A DNA stretch of 64,000 bases, from the NCBI GenBank assembly GCA_019307815.1, contig JAFDIV010000004.1, positions 64,501 to 128,500 of the forward strand, read 5' to 3'. The notes beneath the pieces are model-generated. The model worked only from the letters and a program-made list of their open reading frames with translations, searched no databases and was not told the origin of the DNA. The translations under genes were made by a program, and so were the position numbers. The stretch comes from Deltaproteobacteria bacterium (GTDB lineage: Bacteria; Desulfobacterota; DSM-4660; Desulfatiglandales; Desulfatiglandaceae). This document shows, piece after piece, positions 35,255 to 44,783 of this stretch. Within the stretch, counting starts at the first letter, position 1. Each line of letters starts with the position of its first letter.

Positions 35255-36556
35255 TTACCACTCCTCTTCTTCCAGATCAATTCCGAATTTTTCGTACTGG
35301 GCATCCCTTTCTTCGTGGGCCTTTTTAATCTCCTCTTCACTCCAGGGCTCCACCACGAGAGAATCAGCAACAAGTTCCCACAAATATTTCGTCTCTATAT
35401 CCAGCTCAAATTCCTTGGTAAGAGACTTCATAATCTGATCCCGACAATTGTGGCAAGGCGCGATAACCAATTTTGCGCCAGTGTCCTTTATCTGTTTTGC
35501 CTTTACCCGGCCGTAATAAATCCTCTCTTCCACAAAGGGCATGGCCCATGCACCGCCGCCTCCACCACAGCAAAAGTTATTCATTCGGTTTGGATGCATT
35601 TCGACAAAATTCTCACAACATTGTTGTACAATCCATCGTGGTTCTTCAAAATAGGCGTGACCAAAGGCCTTTAGGCTCTTGCGGCCATAATTGCAGGGGT
35701 CATGCAAGGTAGTCAGCTCCGTGTGGATGGATTTATCCACCTTAATCCGACCTGTCTCTATGTATTCCTTCAAAAGATCATGTACGGAAATGACTCTGTA
35801 CTTATCGAAGACCTCGGGGTACCATGTTTGCAGACTAAGCCTAGTCGCATAATAGGCATGGCCTCATTCAGGCAGAAGGAGGGTTTGGCACTCCAATTCC
35901 TCCAGGTTCTTTACAATACGGCCTGTGATTTCTTTCATGGCCTCGTCATCACCGGAGAACAGACCCCAGTTTACCCCCTCCCAATTTTCAGAGGTAGTTG
36001 TCCAGCTTTCTCTTGCAGCATAAAAGATCTTCCACCAAAACTTCATATCATCCGGCTCGCCGAAAGGCTCCTTGGAATTAATGGTGACTAAGATATTGGC
36101 CCCTTTCTTATCTACCGGAACATAAAAGCCTGGAAATCCCTCATCTTCTTCCATCTCTTTTGCCAAATCTGCAAGCAGGAACAGAAAATCATCCTTTGGA
36201 ATCCCCAGGTTGTTCCCTCTTTCCAGGCACATTACCACGCCCTTGTGAATCGGGCCTGGGACCTTATCACGTTCCCTAAGGGAACGGGCTCTCCGCAACA
36301 CTTTGAGTATTTCCACTCCCTGGGGACACGCATATTCGCAACGGCCGCACATAGTGCAAACCCAGGGAAATTTGGAATCAATCAGCTCTTGATCCAGGCC
36401 TAAGGCGGCCATACGGATCACTTTCCTGGGATCCAGCCCGTCCACGCCCGTTACAGGGCATCCGCCTGCACATGTACCACAAGTGAAGCAGACGTCTGCC
36501 CATTCTGGCGAAACTTTAAGCTTCCCTTGTTTGGGATTTACGGCAATTGGCTCCAT
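35255..36556 (-). CDS. Selenoprotein HdrD-like Fe-S oxidoreductase
   Basis: 433 residues if the TGA at 35866-35864 is read as selenocysteine (residue 231). Both flanks continue in frame: before it 'LLLPE', after it 'GHAYYATRL', matching the 'PECGHAYR' segment of the first CCG domain of HdrD/DsrK-type proteins. The N-terminus has two 4Fe-4S motifs ('CFTCGTCAGGCP', 'CTMCGRCEYACP'). The C-terminal half has a CCG domain ('LHDPCNYGR', 'NNFCCGGGGGAWA', 'CHNCRDQ'). This is the HdrC-HdrB type of disulfide or quinone-linked oxidoreductase. It stands alone, facing the Rnf operon; a physical link to the HdrA above is possible because that operon lacks hdrBC. Confidence 0.88.
35839..35857 (-). promoter_or_regulatory. 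Candidate bacterial SECIS hairpin in the HdrD-like gene
   Basis: GCCUA and UAGGC pair perfectly around a 9-nt loop, starting 6 nt after the UGA on the minus strand. It is shorter than the hairpin in hdrA. Drawn by eye. Confidence 0.35.
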
Positions 36557-36610
36557 ATAATGACCTCCTTTAGTTGTTTCATACCCTTACCAGTTAACTC
36601 GACCTGGCCC

Positions 36611-36639
36611 TTTTTACATAGTTTATCACCGAAAGTCAA
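36611..36639 (-). promoter_or_regulatory. Candidate promoter of the HdrD-like gene
   Basis: Reading the minus strand, TTGACT (36639-36634) and TAAAAA (36616-36611) are 17 bp apart, with an A/T tract upstream. The predicted start is about 50 nt before the ATG at 36556, which has AAGGAGG upstream. Confidence 0.45.
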
Positions 36640-36894
36640 TCAGCAAGGCCAAAAATTTTAGATATGCTCCAGCCTCTCTCCTGCGTTGCCTCCCCACCCT
36701 GTTCCTATCCTTATCTGACTTCCCATTCTTAAATCCCCCTACCCCCTTCTACAGAGAGAGAAATTTTAGATTTTTCCTCTTTTAAAATAGAATAAAGGGT
36801 GACTTTAGAAATTTTCGATATATACCTATTCAGTCAGGCAAACAGGATGTTGCTGAAATGATATCATTCTGGTTTTTCAGCAGTACCAAACGGA
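36640..36894. other. Intergenic region with a hairpin after cheR
   Basis: AT-rich sequence upstream of the HdrD-like promoter. It contains an 8-bp stem TGCTGAAA / TTTCAGCA (36851-36882) just beyond the end of the minus-strand cheR gene, enclosing a further ATGATATCAT palindrome. There is no U-run, so terminator function is uncertain. Confidence 0.4.
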
Positions 36895-37656
36895 TTAGCT
36901 GCTTACCTTCTGGTAAATACTCGGCTCGATATATTTGTACAAATGAGTTATTCCTGCCAGGCTCTCTGCGCCACCTATTATAAAATATCCGTTCCACTTC
37001 AATGCCTTATACAGCCTATTAACAACGCGTTCTTTAACCTCGTTATCAAAATACATCAAAACATTCCTGCAAAAGATAACATTGAATCTTTCCTGAGGAG
37101 GCGGGTCATTTAAGAGGTTAAATCGTTTAAATGTAACCATGTCCCGAAGATCTTTTTTTACCCGTATGTAGCCTTCCCATTTGCCAATCCCCCTATCAAA
37201 ATATTTCTTGAGCAAATGAGATGGTATACTCTTGGCCTTTTCCACAGGATAAATTGCCTTCTTACCTATTTGCAGCACACGAGTTGAAATGTCTGTGGCC
37301 CGAATTGTTGGTTTGAACCCCTTTTCAAGACAGCCAATAGCTACAGAATAAGGTTCTTCACCACTGGAACATGCGGCACACCATATGGTCTGATGGTGAG
37401 GCTGCAGGCACTGGAAGTGCCGGCTCTCCCTGAAAAAATAGGTGTGGTTTGTAGATACTGCATCAAGAAATCTTAGCTTCTCACCTTCATCTTCCTTTAT
37501 GAGCCTAAGGTAGTCACTGACCAAATTAATCCCTGTCGCCCGCAGCCGCTTGGCAAGGCGGGATTCCAACAGTTGCTTCTTGTCCCCATTGAGATTGATT
37601 CCACATTCGTAATATACAACATCGCAAATTTGCCCAAATTCTATCTGAGTAAGCAT
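36895..37656 (-). CDS. cheR: CheR-type methyltransferase
   Basis: 253 residues. The N-terminal helical CheR domain ('YYECGINLNGDKKQLLESRL') is followed by the SAM-binding domain ('WCAACSSGEEPYSVAI', 'RATDISTRVLQ', 'VIFCRNVLMYFD', 'YFIIGGAESL'). It would methylate Glu residues of the receptor encoded at 44784-46835. It is last in the chemosensory cluster and is separated from the REC-GGDEF gene by 205 bp. Confidence 0.93.
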   Translation of the reverse strand: MLTQIEFGQICDVVYYECGINLNGDKKQLLESRLAKRLRATGINLVSDYLRLIKEDEGEKLRFLDAVSTNHTYFFRESRHFQCLQPHHQTIWCAACSSGEEPYSVAIGCLEKGFKPTIRATDISTRVLQIGKKAIYPVEKAKSIPSHLLKKYFDRGIGKWEGYIRVKKDLRDMVTFKRFNLLNDPPPQERFNVIFCRNVLMYFDNEVKERVVNRLYKALKWNGYFIIGGAESLAGITHLYKYIEPSIYQKVSS

Positions 37657-37861
37657 GGTTCGTGGTGCTTTAGAAAATAGTCAACCTTGGTAACTAGTAA
37701 AATCGTCAAATCCATGAATGGTCAAGTTTTCATCTTACTTTCACTTCCCCTCAACCAAGCTCTCAGAGATTGTGTAGCAATATCATTCCGAAGCTTAATC
37801 CGGGGAATACTGGCTCATGATTCCAGCTCGCCACTTCAAATTCAGCGAGGCTTTGTATCTA

Positions 37862-38764
37862 TTATTCAAAAAACACTGTGTCACCCCCCACACCCTTCGC
37901 TTTAAGCAGGGCTTTTTCAGCTAGCGCTAGGAGTTCGTGTTTATCCTCTGCCTTATCAGGGAACATGGAAGAGCCAATGCTGGCTGTTATAGAGTGGTTA
38001 TACCCTTCATAGGAAAAGGGGCAGTCCCTTATTTTTAGTAATAGTCTCATGGCAATGCCCGTAGCTATATCTCTATTGGTCTCAGGCAAAAGGATAAAGA
38101 ATTCATCACCTCCATAGCGGAATACCGAGTCTACCTTTCGAATATTCCTGAGGAGTATTTCACCCATCTTTTTCAAGATATGATCACCAAACAGGTGACC
38201 AAATTCATGATTTATTGACTTGAAATTGTCTATGTCTATGACAAAGACGCAAAAAGGACGGGCATATCTCCTGGAACGAATGATTTCCTCGGAAAGTTTG
38301 CTTTGAAGATAACGATAGTTATAAAGCCCTGTGAGAGGGTCTTTTATAGCCACTTGCCTGAGCTGACTTACCAATAATTTATTTTTCCTTATCAATTCTC
38401 TTTTCTCCAACGCTCGCTCCACGCAAAAAAGAAGGAGATCCACTTCGCCAACAGGTTTAAGCATGTAGCCATGCGCGCCATTTCTGAGAAACTCTATAAT
38501 TTGTGGCTCCTCTCCCTGTTCTGCTAGTATAATTATCTCAGGGGCAATGCTTGAGTTCTTAATCTGCCTTAGACATTCTATAGACATTTGTATTGCTATG
38601 TCTAGGTCAATAATAACCAAATCAGGTGAAAATTCCCTAAATTTCTTTAATCCTTCATTACTATTAGCCGCCTCTTTCACCTGATACCCTGCTGATTTTA
38701 GACTGGCCGATAATACCACTAGGGTTTCTTCCTGATCCTCTATTATTAAAACTTTATCGTTCAT
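37862..38764 (-). CDS. Response regulator with diguanylate cyclase output
   Basis: 300 residues. Receiver domain (1-120: 'VLIIEDQEETLVV', 'LVIIDLDIAI', 'GYMLKPVG') joined to a GGDEF domain with an intact signature ('RYGGDEFFILLPE') and 'DIDNFKSINHEFGHLFGD'. This is PleD/WspR-like. It links the chemosensory cluster to cyclic di-GMP output. An RxxD-like inhibitory site is not obvious. Confidence 0.92.
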   Translation of the reverse strand: MNDKVLIIEDQEETLVVLSASLKSAGYQVKEAANSNEGLKKFREFSPDLVIIDLDIAIQMSIECLRQIKNSSIAPEIIILAEQGEEPQIIEFLRNGAHGYMLKPVGEVDLLLFCVERALEKRELIRKNKLLVSQLRQVAIKDPLTGLYNYRYLQSKLSEEIIRSRRYARPFCVFVIDIDNFKSINHEFGHLFGDHILKKMGEILLRNIRKVDSVFRYGGDEFFILLPETNRDIATGIAMRLLLKIRDCPFSYEGYNHSITASIGSSMFPDKAEDKHELLALAEKALLKAKGVGGDTVFFE

Positions 38765-38828
38765 TACCTTCTCCTGTAACCATATCGCGACCTCTCAGCT
38801 GTCTCTGCGGAACGGTTGCAGCAAGAAA

Positions 38829-39047
38829 TTATCGTCTATTAAGCTTGTCTAGTTCTCTTTTCAGTAGCTGGATGGCAAAAGGATTTGAGATCTTAGTAAG
38901 CGCCTTAGCAGCTTCCCTAGCATAAATCTCCTTTTCTTTCTCCAGGGCCTCGCCTGTAATGGATGGACTTCTCAAAAGGCGTATGTAATAAAGGGCTACT
39001 TCCATATCCGTAGGCTTTTCTATAATGTTTTCTCTTTCTTCCCTCAT
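38829..39047 (-). CDS. Small helical protein of unknown function
   Basis: 72 residues, highly charged and helical, one HEAT-like unit near the end ('ALTKISNPFAIQLLKREL'). No Cys, no membrane segment. It lies between cheB and the REC-GGDEF gene in the same orientation and is probably co-transcribed. Family not recognised. Confidence 0.6.
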   Translation of the reverse strand: MREERENIIEKPTDMEVALYYIRLLRSPSITGEALEKEKEIYAREAAKALTKISNPFAIQLLKRELDKLNRR

Positions 39048-39106
39048 CTATCGCCTCTTCATCTTATCAGAGCCCCTCACGTCTTTACCAAATCACCAGT
39101 TAAATC

Positions 39107-39998
<892 letters not shown>

Positions 39999-40076
39999 TT
40001 CTGTAAAACTCCTGCACCTAATAGCTACAGTATCCATTGCAAAAATCTAGGCTGGCTCTTCCTTATGAAAGCCGTC

Positions 40077-42290
40077 TTAGGCACTTGCACTGGATAATTC
40101 ACAAATTCCTGCCATGTCCAAAATCAGCGCAACACGTCCATCGCCCAAAATGGTACCTCCAGCAACCCCCTTCACCTGGATGAGACTGCTCCCCAGGCTC
40201 TTTATCACCACCTCTTCTTTTCCCACTACCTCATCGACGAGTAAACAAAATTGTGCCCCGTCATGCTCCACTGCCACCACAAGACCATCCCATGGATCCT
40301 TGCAATCGCAACTTATGTCAAATACCTTCTCGAACCTGACCAGAGGGATCAGCTTATCTCTAACCTTGATTAACTCTCCCCTGCCGTGCACTGAAGTATA
40401 CTTGCTCCTGTCAGGTTTGAGAGATTCCAGTATGGACAAGGTGGGCACTATGTATCTTTCCTCTCCTACCCGCACCACCATCCCTTCGATGATGGCTAGG
40501 GTCAAGGGAAGGTGTATTACAAAAGTCGAACCACGTCCTGGTCTACTTTCAATCTCCACTCTACCTCTCAGCTTCTCAATACTCCTTTTGACCACATCCA
40601 TGCCAACGCCGCGGCCTGAGACCTCGGTGACCTTTTTGGCTGTGGAAAACCCTGGCTGGAATATTAAATTGTAGATCTCAGAGTCAGTTAACGAAGACTC
40701 AGCCTCAATCAAGTTTTTCTCCTTTGCCTTTTCAAGAATCCTTTCCTTGTCGAGGCCCCTGCCGTCATCTTCGATTTCGATTATAATATTACCACTTTGA
40801 TGGTACGCACGAAGCTCAACCTTGCCCTCATGAGGCTTACCTACCGCCTTCCTCTCTTCTGGCGTCTCAATACCGTGATCAACTGCATTTCGAACCATAT
40901 GCACCATTGGCTCATAAAGTTCATCAACCACATTTCGGTCTATTTCCGTATCTTCCCCTGACATGGTCAATTGGACCTGCTTGCCCGAACTTCTTGCAAG
41001 ATCTCTTACCAGCCTGACCATCTTCTGAAATGTGCTCCTGATGGGTACCATCCTCATGGACATGGCCACCTTCTGAAGAGTAGAGGTAATCTGATTAAGC
41101 TGGCTCATGGTCTGGAAAAGTTTCTGGTCCGTAGAGGATACGATCGCCTCGTTCTGCCTCAGCATGGATTGAGCGATAACCAGCTCTCCTGTCATGTCAA
41201 CAAGGGTGTCCAGCTTCTTTGTATCCACCTTCACATGGAGCTCAGTACCTCTGCCACCACCAAACTTTTTCTGTTCGCGAAGGGCGGAAGCTACTGCCTG
41301 GGCTTTGGCAGCGCCCTTTTCCACGAGTACCTCTCCCACCTTTTTTTCAGGGGCCCTCTTTTGTTCCTCTAAAGCCTTACTTACTTCCTTCTTACTCACC
41401 ACCCCATCTTCCACCAAAATTTCTCCTAGGGGTTTGTTTCCTATCTGCTCGGATCTGGCATGGACTACCTCTATTTGCTTTACAATAGGGTCAATGTCGA
41501 TATTACCCTCCAGGGATACTCCTGTCTCGATACCCTTTTGCACCGCTTCTATCAATTGTTTGAGGGTGTCCACTGATTCAAGGATCAAATCTGTAATGGT
41601 CTCATCTATCCTGATTTCGCCGCTTCTGGCCTTGTCCAGTAAGTTTTCACAGCAATGTGCAAGTTTGTTGATTTTCTGAAGACTCAGAAATCCCGAAACC
41701 CCCTTGATGGTATGAAAAGGCCTGAAAATAGAATTAATTATCTCAGAATCCTCCGGATTCTGTTCTAGATCTATCAAGGTGACCTCTATTGTGGACAGAG
41801 ACTCCAGCGACTCGCTTACAAAATCCCGCAGAAGCTCGATGTCTTCCTTGGTCAACTCCCGCTGAGTGGTATTGTGACCTTCCTCCTCGGGGCCCTCCTC
41901 TTCATCGGACTTTTCTAGTTTAAGGATATCGCAAGAAGCTCTACTGGTAGCACCCTCTGAGCCGTTAAGCCGCAAAATGATGAGCTTTATATCCTCCTCC
42001 CTTATTTCCTCCCCACGAGTCATTGATCTATATACAGCTTGAAGACAGCCAACCGCATCGCTAACTAACTTTACATCTTGTGCTTCACCGAGAATCATAC
42101 GCTCCATATATCCTTGCAAAGCGACTATCATATCTTTGCACACTGGCTTGAGGATCTCGCCATATTCAAATTGAAGCTCTGAAAGGGTATTGACGATTTT
42201 TCCCATGGTGGGAATATCTTCTGGCTCAAGGTCTACTGCCTCCAAGGCTAGCGCTTCCAGGTGTTTACGCATTTGTTCCATTTGTTCCAC
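40077..42290 (-). CDS. cheA: CheA histidine kinase
   Basis: 737 residues. A helical N-terminus is followed by an HPt domain (about 150-255) with the acceptor His in 'FHTIKGVSGF'. Next is a linker with two repeats ('GEILVEDGVVSKKEV' and 'GEVLVEKGAAKAQAV') resembling the MshEN/GspE N-terminal motif, then dimerisation, ATPase ('VRNAVDHGIE', 'GRGVGMDVVK') and a CheW-like regulatory domain. The P2 CheY-binding domain of E. coli CheA is not evident; the repeats take its place. It belongs to the cluster cheW-mcp-cheR-cheX-cheY-cheA-cheB. Confidence 0.93.
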   Translation of the reverse strand: MEQMEQMRKHLEALALEAVDLEPEDIPTMGKIVNTLSELQFEYGEILKPVCKDMIVALQGYMERMILGEAQDVKLVSDAVGCLQAVYRSMTRGEEIREEDIKLIILRLNGSEGATSRASCDILKLEKSDEEEGPEEEGHNTTQRELTKEDIELLRDFVSESLESLSTIEVTLIDLEQNPEDSEIINSIFRPFHTIKGVSGFLSLQKINKLAHCCENLLDKARSGEIRIDETITDLILESVDTLKQLIEAVQKGIETGVSLEGNIDIDPIVKQIEVVHARSEQIGNKPLGEILVEDGVVSKKEVSKALEEQKRAPEKKVGEVLVEKGAAKAQAVASALREQKKFGGGRGTELHVKVDTKKLDTLVDMTGELVIAQSMLRQNEAIVSSTDQKLFQTMSQLNQITSTLQKVAMSMRMVPIRSTFQKMVRLVRDLARSSGKQVQLTMSGEDTEIDRNVVDELYEPMVHMVRNAVDHGIETPEERKAVGKPHEGKVELRAYHQSGNIIIEIEDDGRGLDKERILEKAKEKNLIEAESSLTDSEIYNLIFQPGFSTAKKVTEVSGRGVGMDVVKRSIEKLRGRVEIESRPGRGSTFVIHLPLTLAIIEGMVVRVGEERYIVPTLSILESLKPDRSKYTSVHGRGELIKVRDKLIPLVRFEKVFDISCDCKDPWDGLVVAVEHDGAQFCLLVDEVVGKEEVVIKSLGSSLIQVKGVAGGTILGDGRVALILDMAGICELSSASA

Positions 42291-42366
42291 GCTCTCTCAC
42301 CTTCCTTACGCCTCGAGTTTACCCCGCGCAATGTTTGCAAAACACGCCGTCCGAAGCCCGGTTTGT

Positions 42367-42741
42367 TCAACCAAAGATGGCCTCTAGTTTCTGCTTCAGA
42401 GTATCAGGGGTAAAAGGCTTCACAATATAATTAGTCACTCCTGCCTTGACCGCTTCGATTACATTGGCCTTCTGTCCTTCCGCTGTGACCATAATAAAGG
42501 GAAGCTCTTTGAACCGGTCGTCAGAGCGAAGAGCCTTCAGCAGATCAATCCCTGTCATCTCAGGCATGTTCCAGTCCGCGATGACAAGCCCAATTTCTTC
42601 CTTTTTGAGTTCGGATAGGGCCACCTTTCCATTCTCCGCTTCTATCACATTCTTGAAGCCCAAGTCCTTAAGGACGCCCTTAATGATACGTCTCATAGTC
42701 GCAAAGTCGTCCACTACTAAAACGGTCATACCCATATCCAT
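42367..42741 (-). CDS. cheY: CheY response regulator
   Basis: 124 residues, receiver only: 'VLVVDDFATMRRIIKGVL', acceptor Asp in 'LVIADWNMPEMTG', Thr in 'MVTAEGQK' and Lys in 'YIVKPF'. These are textbook CheY features. Lies between cheX and cheA. Confidence 0.94.
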   Translation of the reverse strand: MDMGMTVLVVDDFATMRRIIKGVLKDLGFKNVIEAENGKVALSELKKEEIGLVIADWNMPEMTGIDLLKALRSDDRFKELPFIMVTAEGQKANVIEAVKAGVTNYIVKPFTPDTLKQKLEAIFG

Positions 42742-42771
42742 TTCCCTTTTCCTCCTGCCTCCCTATCATGA

Positions 42772-43233
42772 CTATTCTTCGATACAAATTTCTATGGTAA
42801 AGCCACCATTTTCTGTTTCAAAGGGAACAGCTATAACCGGATGGGACGTGATATGTCTAATCTGGTGGTTCTTGCCTACAATGACAGAAGGTATCGATCC
42901 ATGTAGTATCCTGCCCATAACTTCCAGCTTTTGCCTTGCCTGTCCAGAGATCATGTTGGCGATCTCACCAACGGCATCTGTCATATCACCGTTAAGGTTG
43001 CTTATGGGTTCGCCGAACATCCTTGACACTACCGCTACGATGCTTTGTTCTGGGAAACTTATGGAAATCGTGCCATTGGCCTCACCAGTCAGCCCTATAA
43101 CAGCCGAAACATCACCTTTAGCCTGTTGGTCTTTCTTCAGGTAGGGCTTGCCAGGTTTTGCGTCCGTTGTCCCCATTGTCTTCAGCACATGTAGAGTGGC
43201 GTCAATAAAGGGATTAATCAGTGCTACATCCAT
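42772..43233 (-). CDS. cheX: CheX-type phosphatase of CheY
   Basis: 153 residues. The CheX/CheC catalytic ExxN motif is in 'AVGEIANMISGQARQKL'. The N-terminus 'NPFIDATLHVLKTM' also matches the family. It would dephosphorylate CheY-P, fitting its place next to cheY. Confidence 0.88.
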   Translation of the reverse strand: MDVALINPFIDATLHVLKTMGTTDAKPGKPYLKKDQQAKGDVSAVIGLTGEANGTISISFPEQSIVAVVSRMFGEPISNLNGDMTDAVGEIANMISGQARQKLEVMGRILHGSIPSVIVGKNHQIRHITSHPVIAVPFETENGGFTIEICIEE

Positions 43234-43292
43234 TCATCGCCCCCCTTTCTTGCTTTTCTATGTACCCGATTAACTCGATTCCGTGTCATCGA

Positions 43293-44102
43293 TCATTGGC
43301 CCACAGGCAGGCGGATAATTGTCATGCAGGTATTGGGATCCTCGCTTCTGAGGTCTAGATCTCCATCATGCTGAATGTTTATAACCCAGCTCAGAGCCCC
43401 AAGATCCTCTTGCCATAGTGCATTCAGGAATTCATTCAAAGTGCCGGCTCCTCCTGAAACAACACTACACTTGACAAGAATTTCAGCGTGGTCTTGTTTC
43501 TGTTGTGTCTTGATCATAAGAAGGGCTTTTTGCTCTGGATCGACCTCACTCAACTTGGCCATTGCAAGTGCATAATTAAGGAGTGTGGTGCCCAGGACAT
43601 AATAGAGATCACTTCTTACACACGAAATGGGAAGCACCTCAGTGTCCAGTTCCATCACCAATTGACAGGTGCGCTTCCATTCCCGCTTGAGGGCAACAGT
43701 CAGATTTGCAAGGGCTTCATTAAGATCGAGCATCTCTTTTTTCTCTCCATTATTATCCATGAGCCTCCTGAGGCTCGTTACTGCCTTTAATATTTCTCTC
43801 AGACCATCCAAGCAATCCTGGATAGCTGTAGGCCCTTCCTCAATCAAATAATTCACCTCAGTGCGTGCGCACAGCTCCTTTACCTCAGTGACGAGTTCTT
43901 GGGTTAGGGAGCCATTTTCTGCCGCGCCAACCAATTCACCGTATCTGTTAAAGACGTGCTTGATATCCTTGAAGGAGTCTTTCAAAAACAATGTGTTATA
44001 GATCAGGTATTCGGTGTTCACATCTATCTGATCAAGCACGCTAGGCAAAAGCTTGCGAAGCGATTCCAGCTTGTACTCTTTGATTCCTGCTACTTGAAAC
44101 AT
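43293..44102 (-). CDS. Protein with a degenerate kinase-like ATPase region
   Basis: 269 residues. The first 150 are helical, with a dimerisation-like segment. The C-terminal part ('RSDLYYVLGTTLLNYALAMA', 'CMTIIRLPVG') has the outline of an HATPase_c fold, including an N-box-like helix, but lacks the glycine-rich ATP-lid motifs, so it is probably not an active kinase. It could act as a dimeric adaptor in the chemosensory array. Not a recognised family. Confidence 0.6.
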   Translation of the reverse strand: MFQVAGIKEYKLESLRKLLPSVLDQIDVNTEYLIYNTLFLKDSFKDIKHVFNRYGELVGAAENGSLTQELVTEVKELCARTEVNYLIEEGPTAIQDCLDGLREILKAVTSLRRLMDNNGEKKEMLDLNEALANLTVALKREWKRTCQLVMELDTEVLPISCVRSDLYYVLGTTLLNYALAMAKLSEVDPEQKALLMIKTQQKQDHAEILVKCSVVSGGAGTLNEFLNALWQEDLGALSWVINIQHDGDLDLRSEDPNTCMTIIRLPVGQ

Positions 44103-44123
44103 TTCTTCGCGCCTCCTTGAGCG

Positions 44124-44729
44124 CTATTGCAACTTTTGAAATAATTGGACGTTTGGTAGCACTCGCATAAAAAGATTGCTTAGCTCCATCGGCAGTTGCT
44201 GGGTTTGCTCGGTTACAAAAAATCCCCCTGGAATAAGGCATTGGTGAAACATCTTAATAATGTCGATTCTTTCTCTTTCCTTAAAATGGAGTAGAACATT
44301 TTTGCACACAATCAGGCCAAAATTTGTACGCACTGGTTCTAGTGAACGCAAATTGTGCCTTTGAAACACAATGCACCTTTTCAATTCATCTGAAATGCGA
44401 TAAAGCCCTGAACCCTTATTTATAAAATACTTATTTAGAAGCTCACGGGGGATCCTTTTAACGCTTTGCTCAGGATATATTGCTTTTGCGATGATCTGGC
44501 CGAAACGCCTGTTTTCTTCGTCCAGGTCCGTTGCAAATATCTTTACCCTTTTGAATCCATAGTACCCGAGAGCCTCTCGAAAGATAATAGCTAAGGAATA
44601 AGGCTCTGGCCCCATTGCACAGCCAGCGTCCCAAACCCATATATAACGGTAACTTCTGAGTCTTGGTATCACATGCCCCTTGATCGCTTGTAAGGCCGAC
44701 ATATCCCTAAAGAAATAGGTAAATGCCAT
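44124..44729 (-). CDS. CheR-like methyltransferase lacking the N-terminal domain
   Basis: About 201 residues from the ATG at 44729 (a GTG at 44756 is the alternative). Only the SAM-binding half of CheR is present: 'AFTYFFRDMSALQAI', 'VWDAGCAMGPEPYSLAI', 'IFATDLDEENRRF', 'LIVCKNVLLHFK', 'GGFFVTEQTQQLP'. The receptor-binding helical domain seen in the other CheR (36895) is missing. It could be a second, targeted receptor methyltransferase or a regulatory relic. It follows the receptor gene directly. Confidence 0.8.
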   Translation of the reverse strand: MAFTYFFRDMSALQAIKGHVIPRLRSYRYIWVWDAGCAMGPEPYSLAIIFREALGYYGFKRVKIFATDLDEENRRFGQIIAKAIYPEQSVKRIPRELLNKYFINKGSGLYRISDELKRCIVFQRHNLRSLEPVRTNFGLIVCKNVLLHFKERERIDIIKMFHQCLIPGGFFVTEQTQQLPMELSNLFMRVLPNVQLFQKLQ

Positions 44730-44783
44730 GGCACGCGACCCGGAGTCTCCCCTCACCTAAGAAGGGGAGACATTCCTACTTCA

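Noticed and set aside
36851-36882. Intrinsic terminator for cheR
   Set aside because: The stem is good but no U-run follows on either strand, so it is listed only as a hairpin within the intergenic entry.
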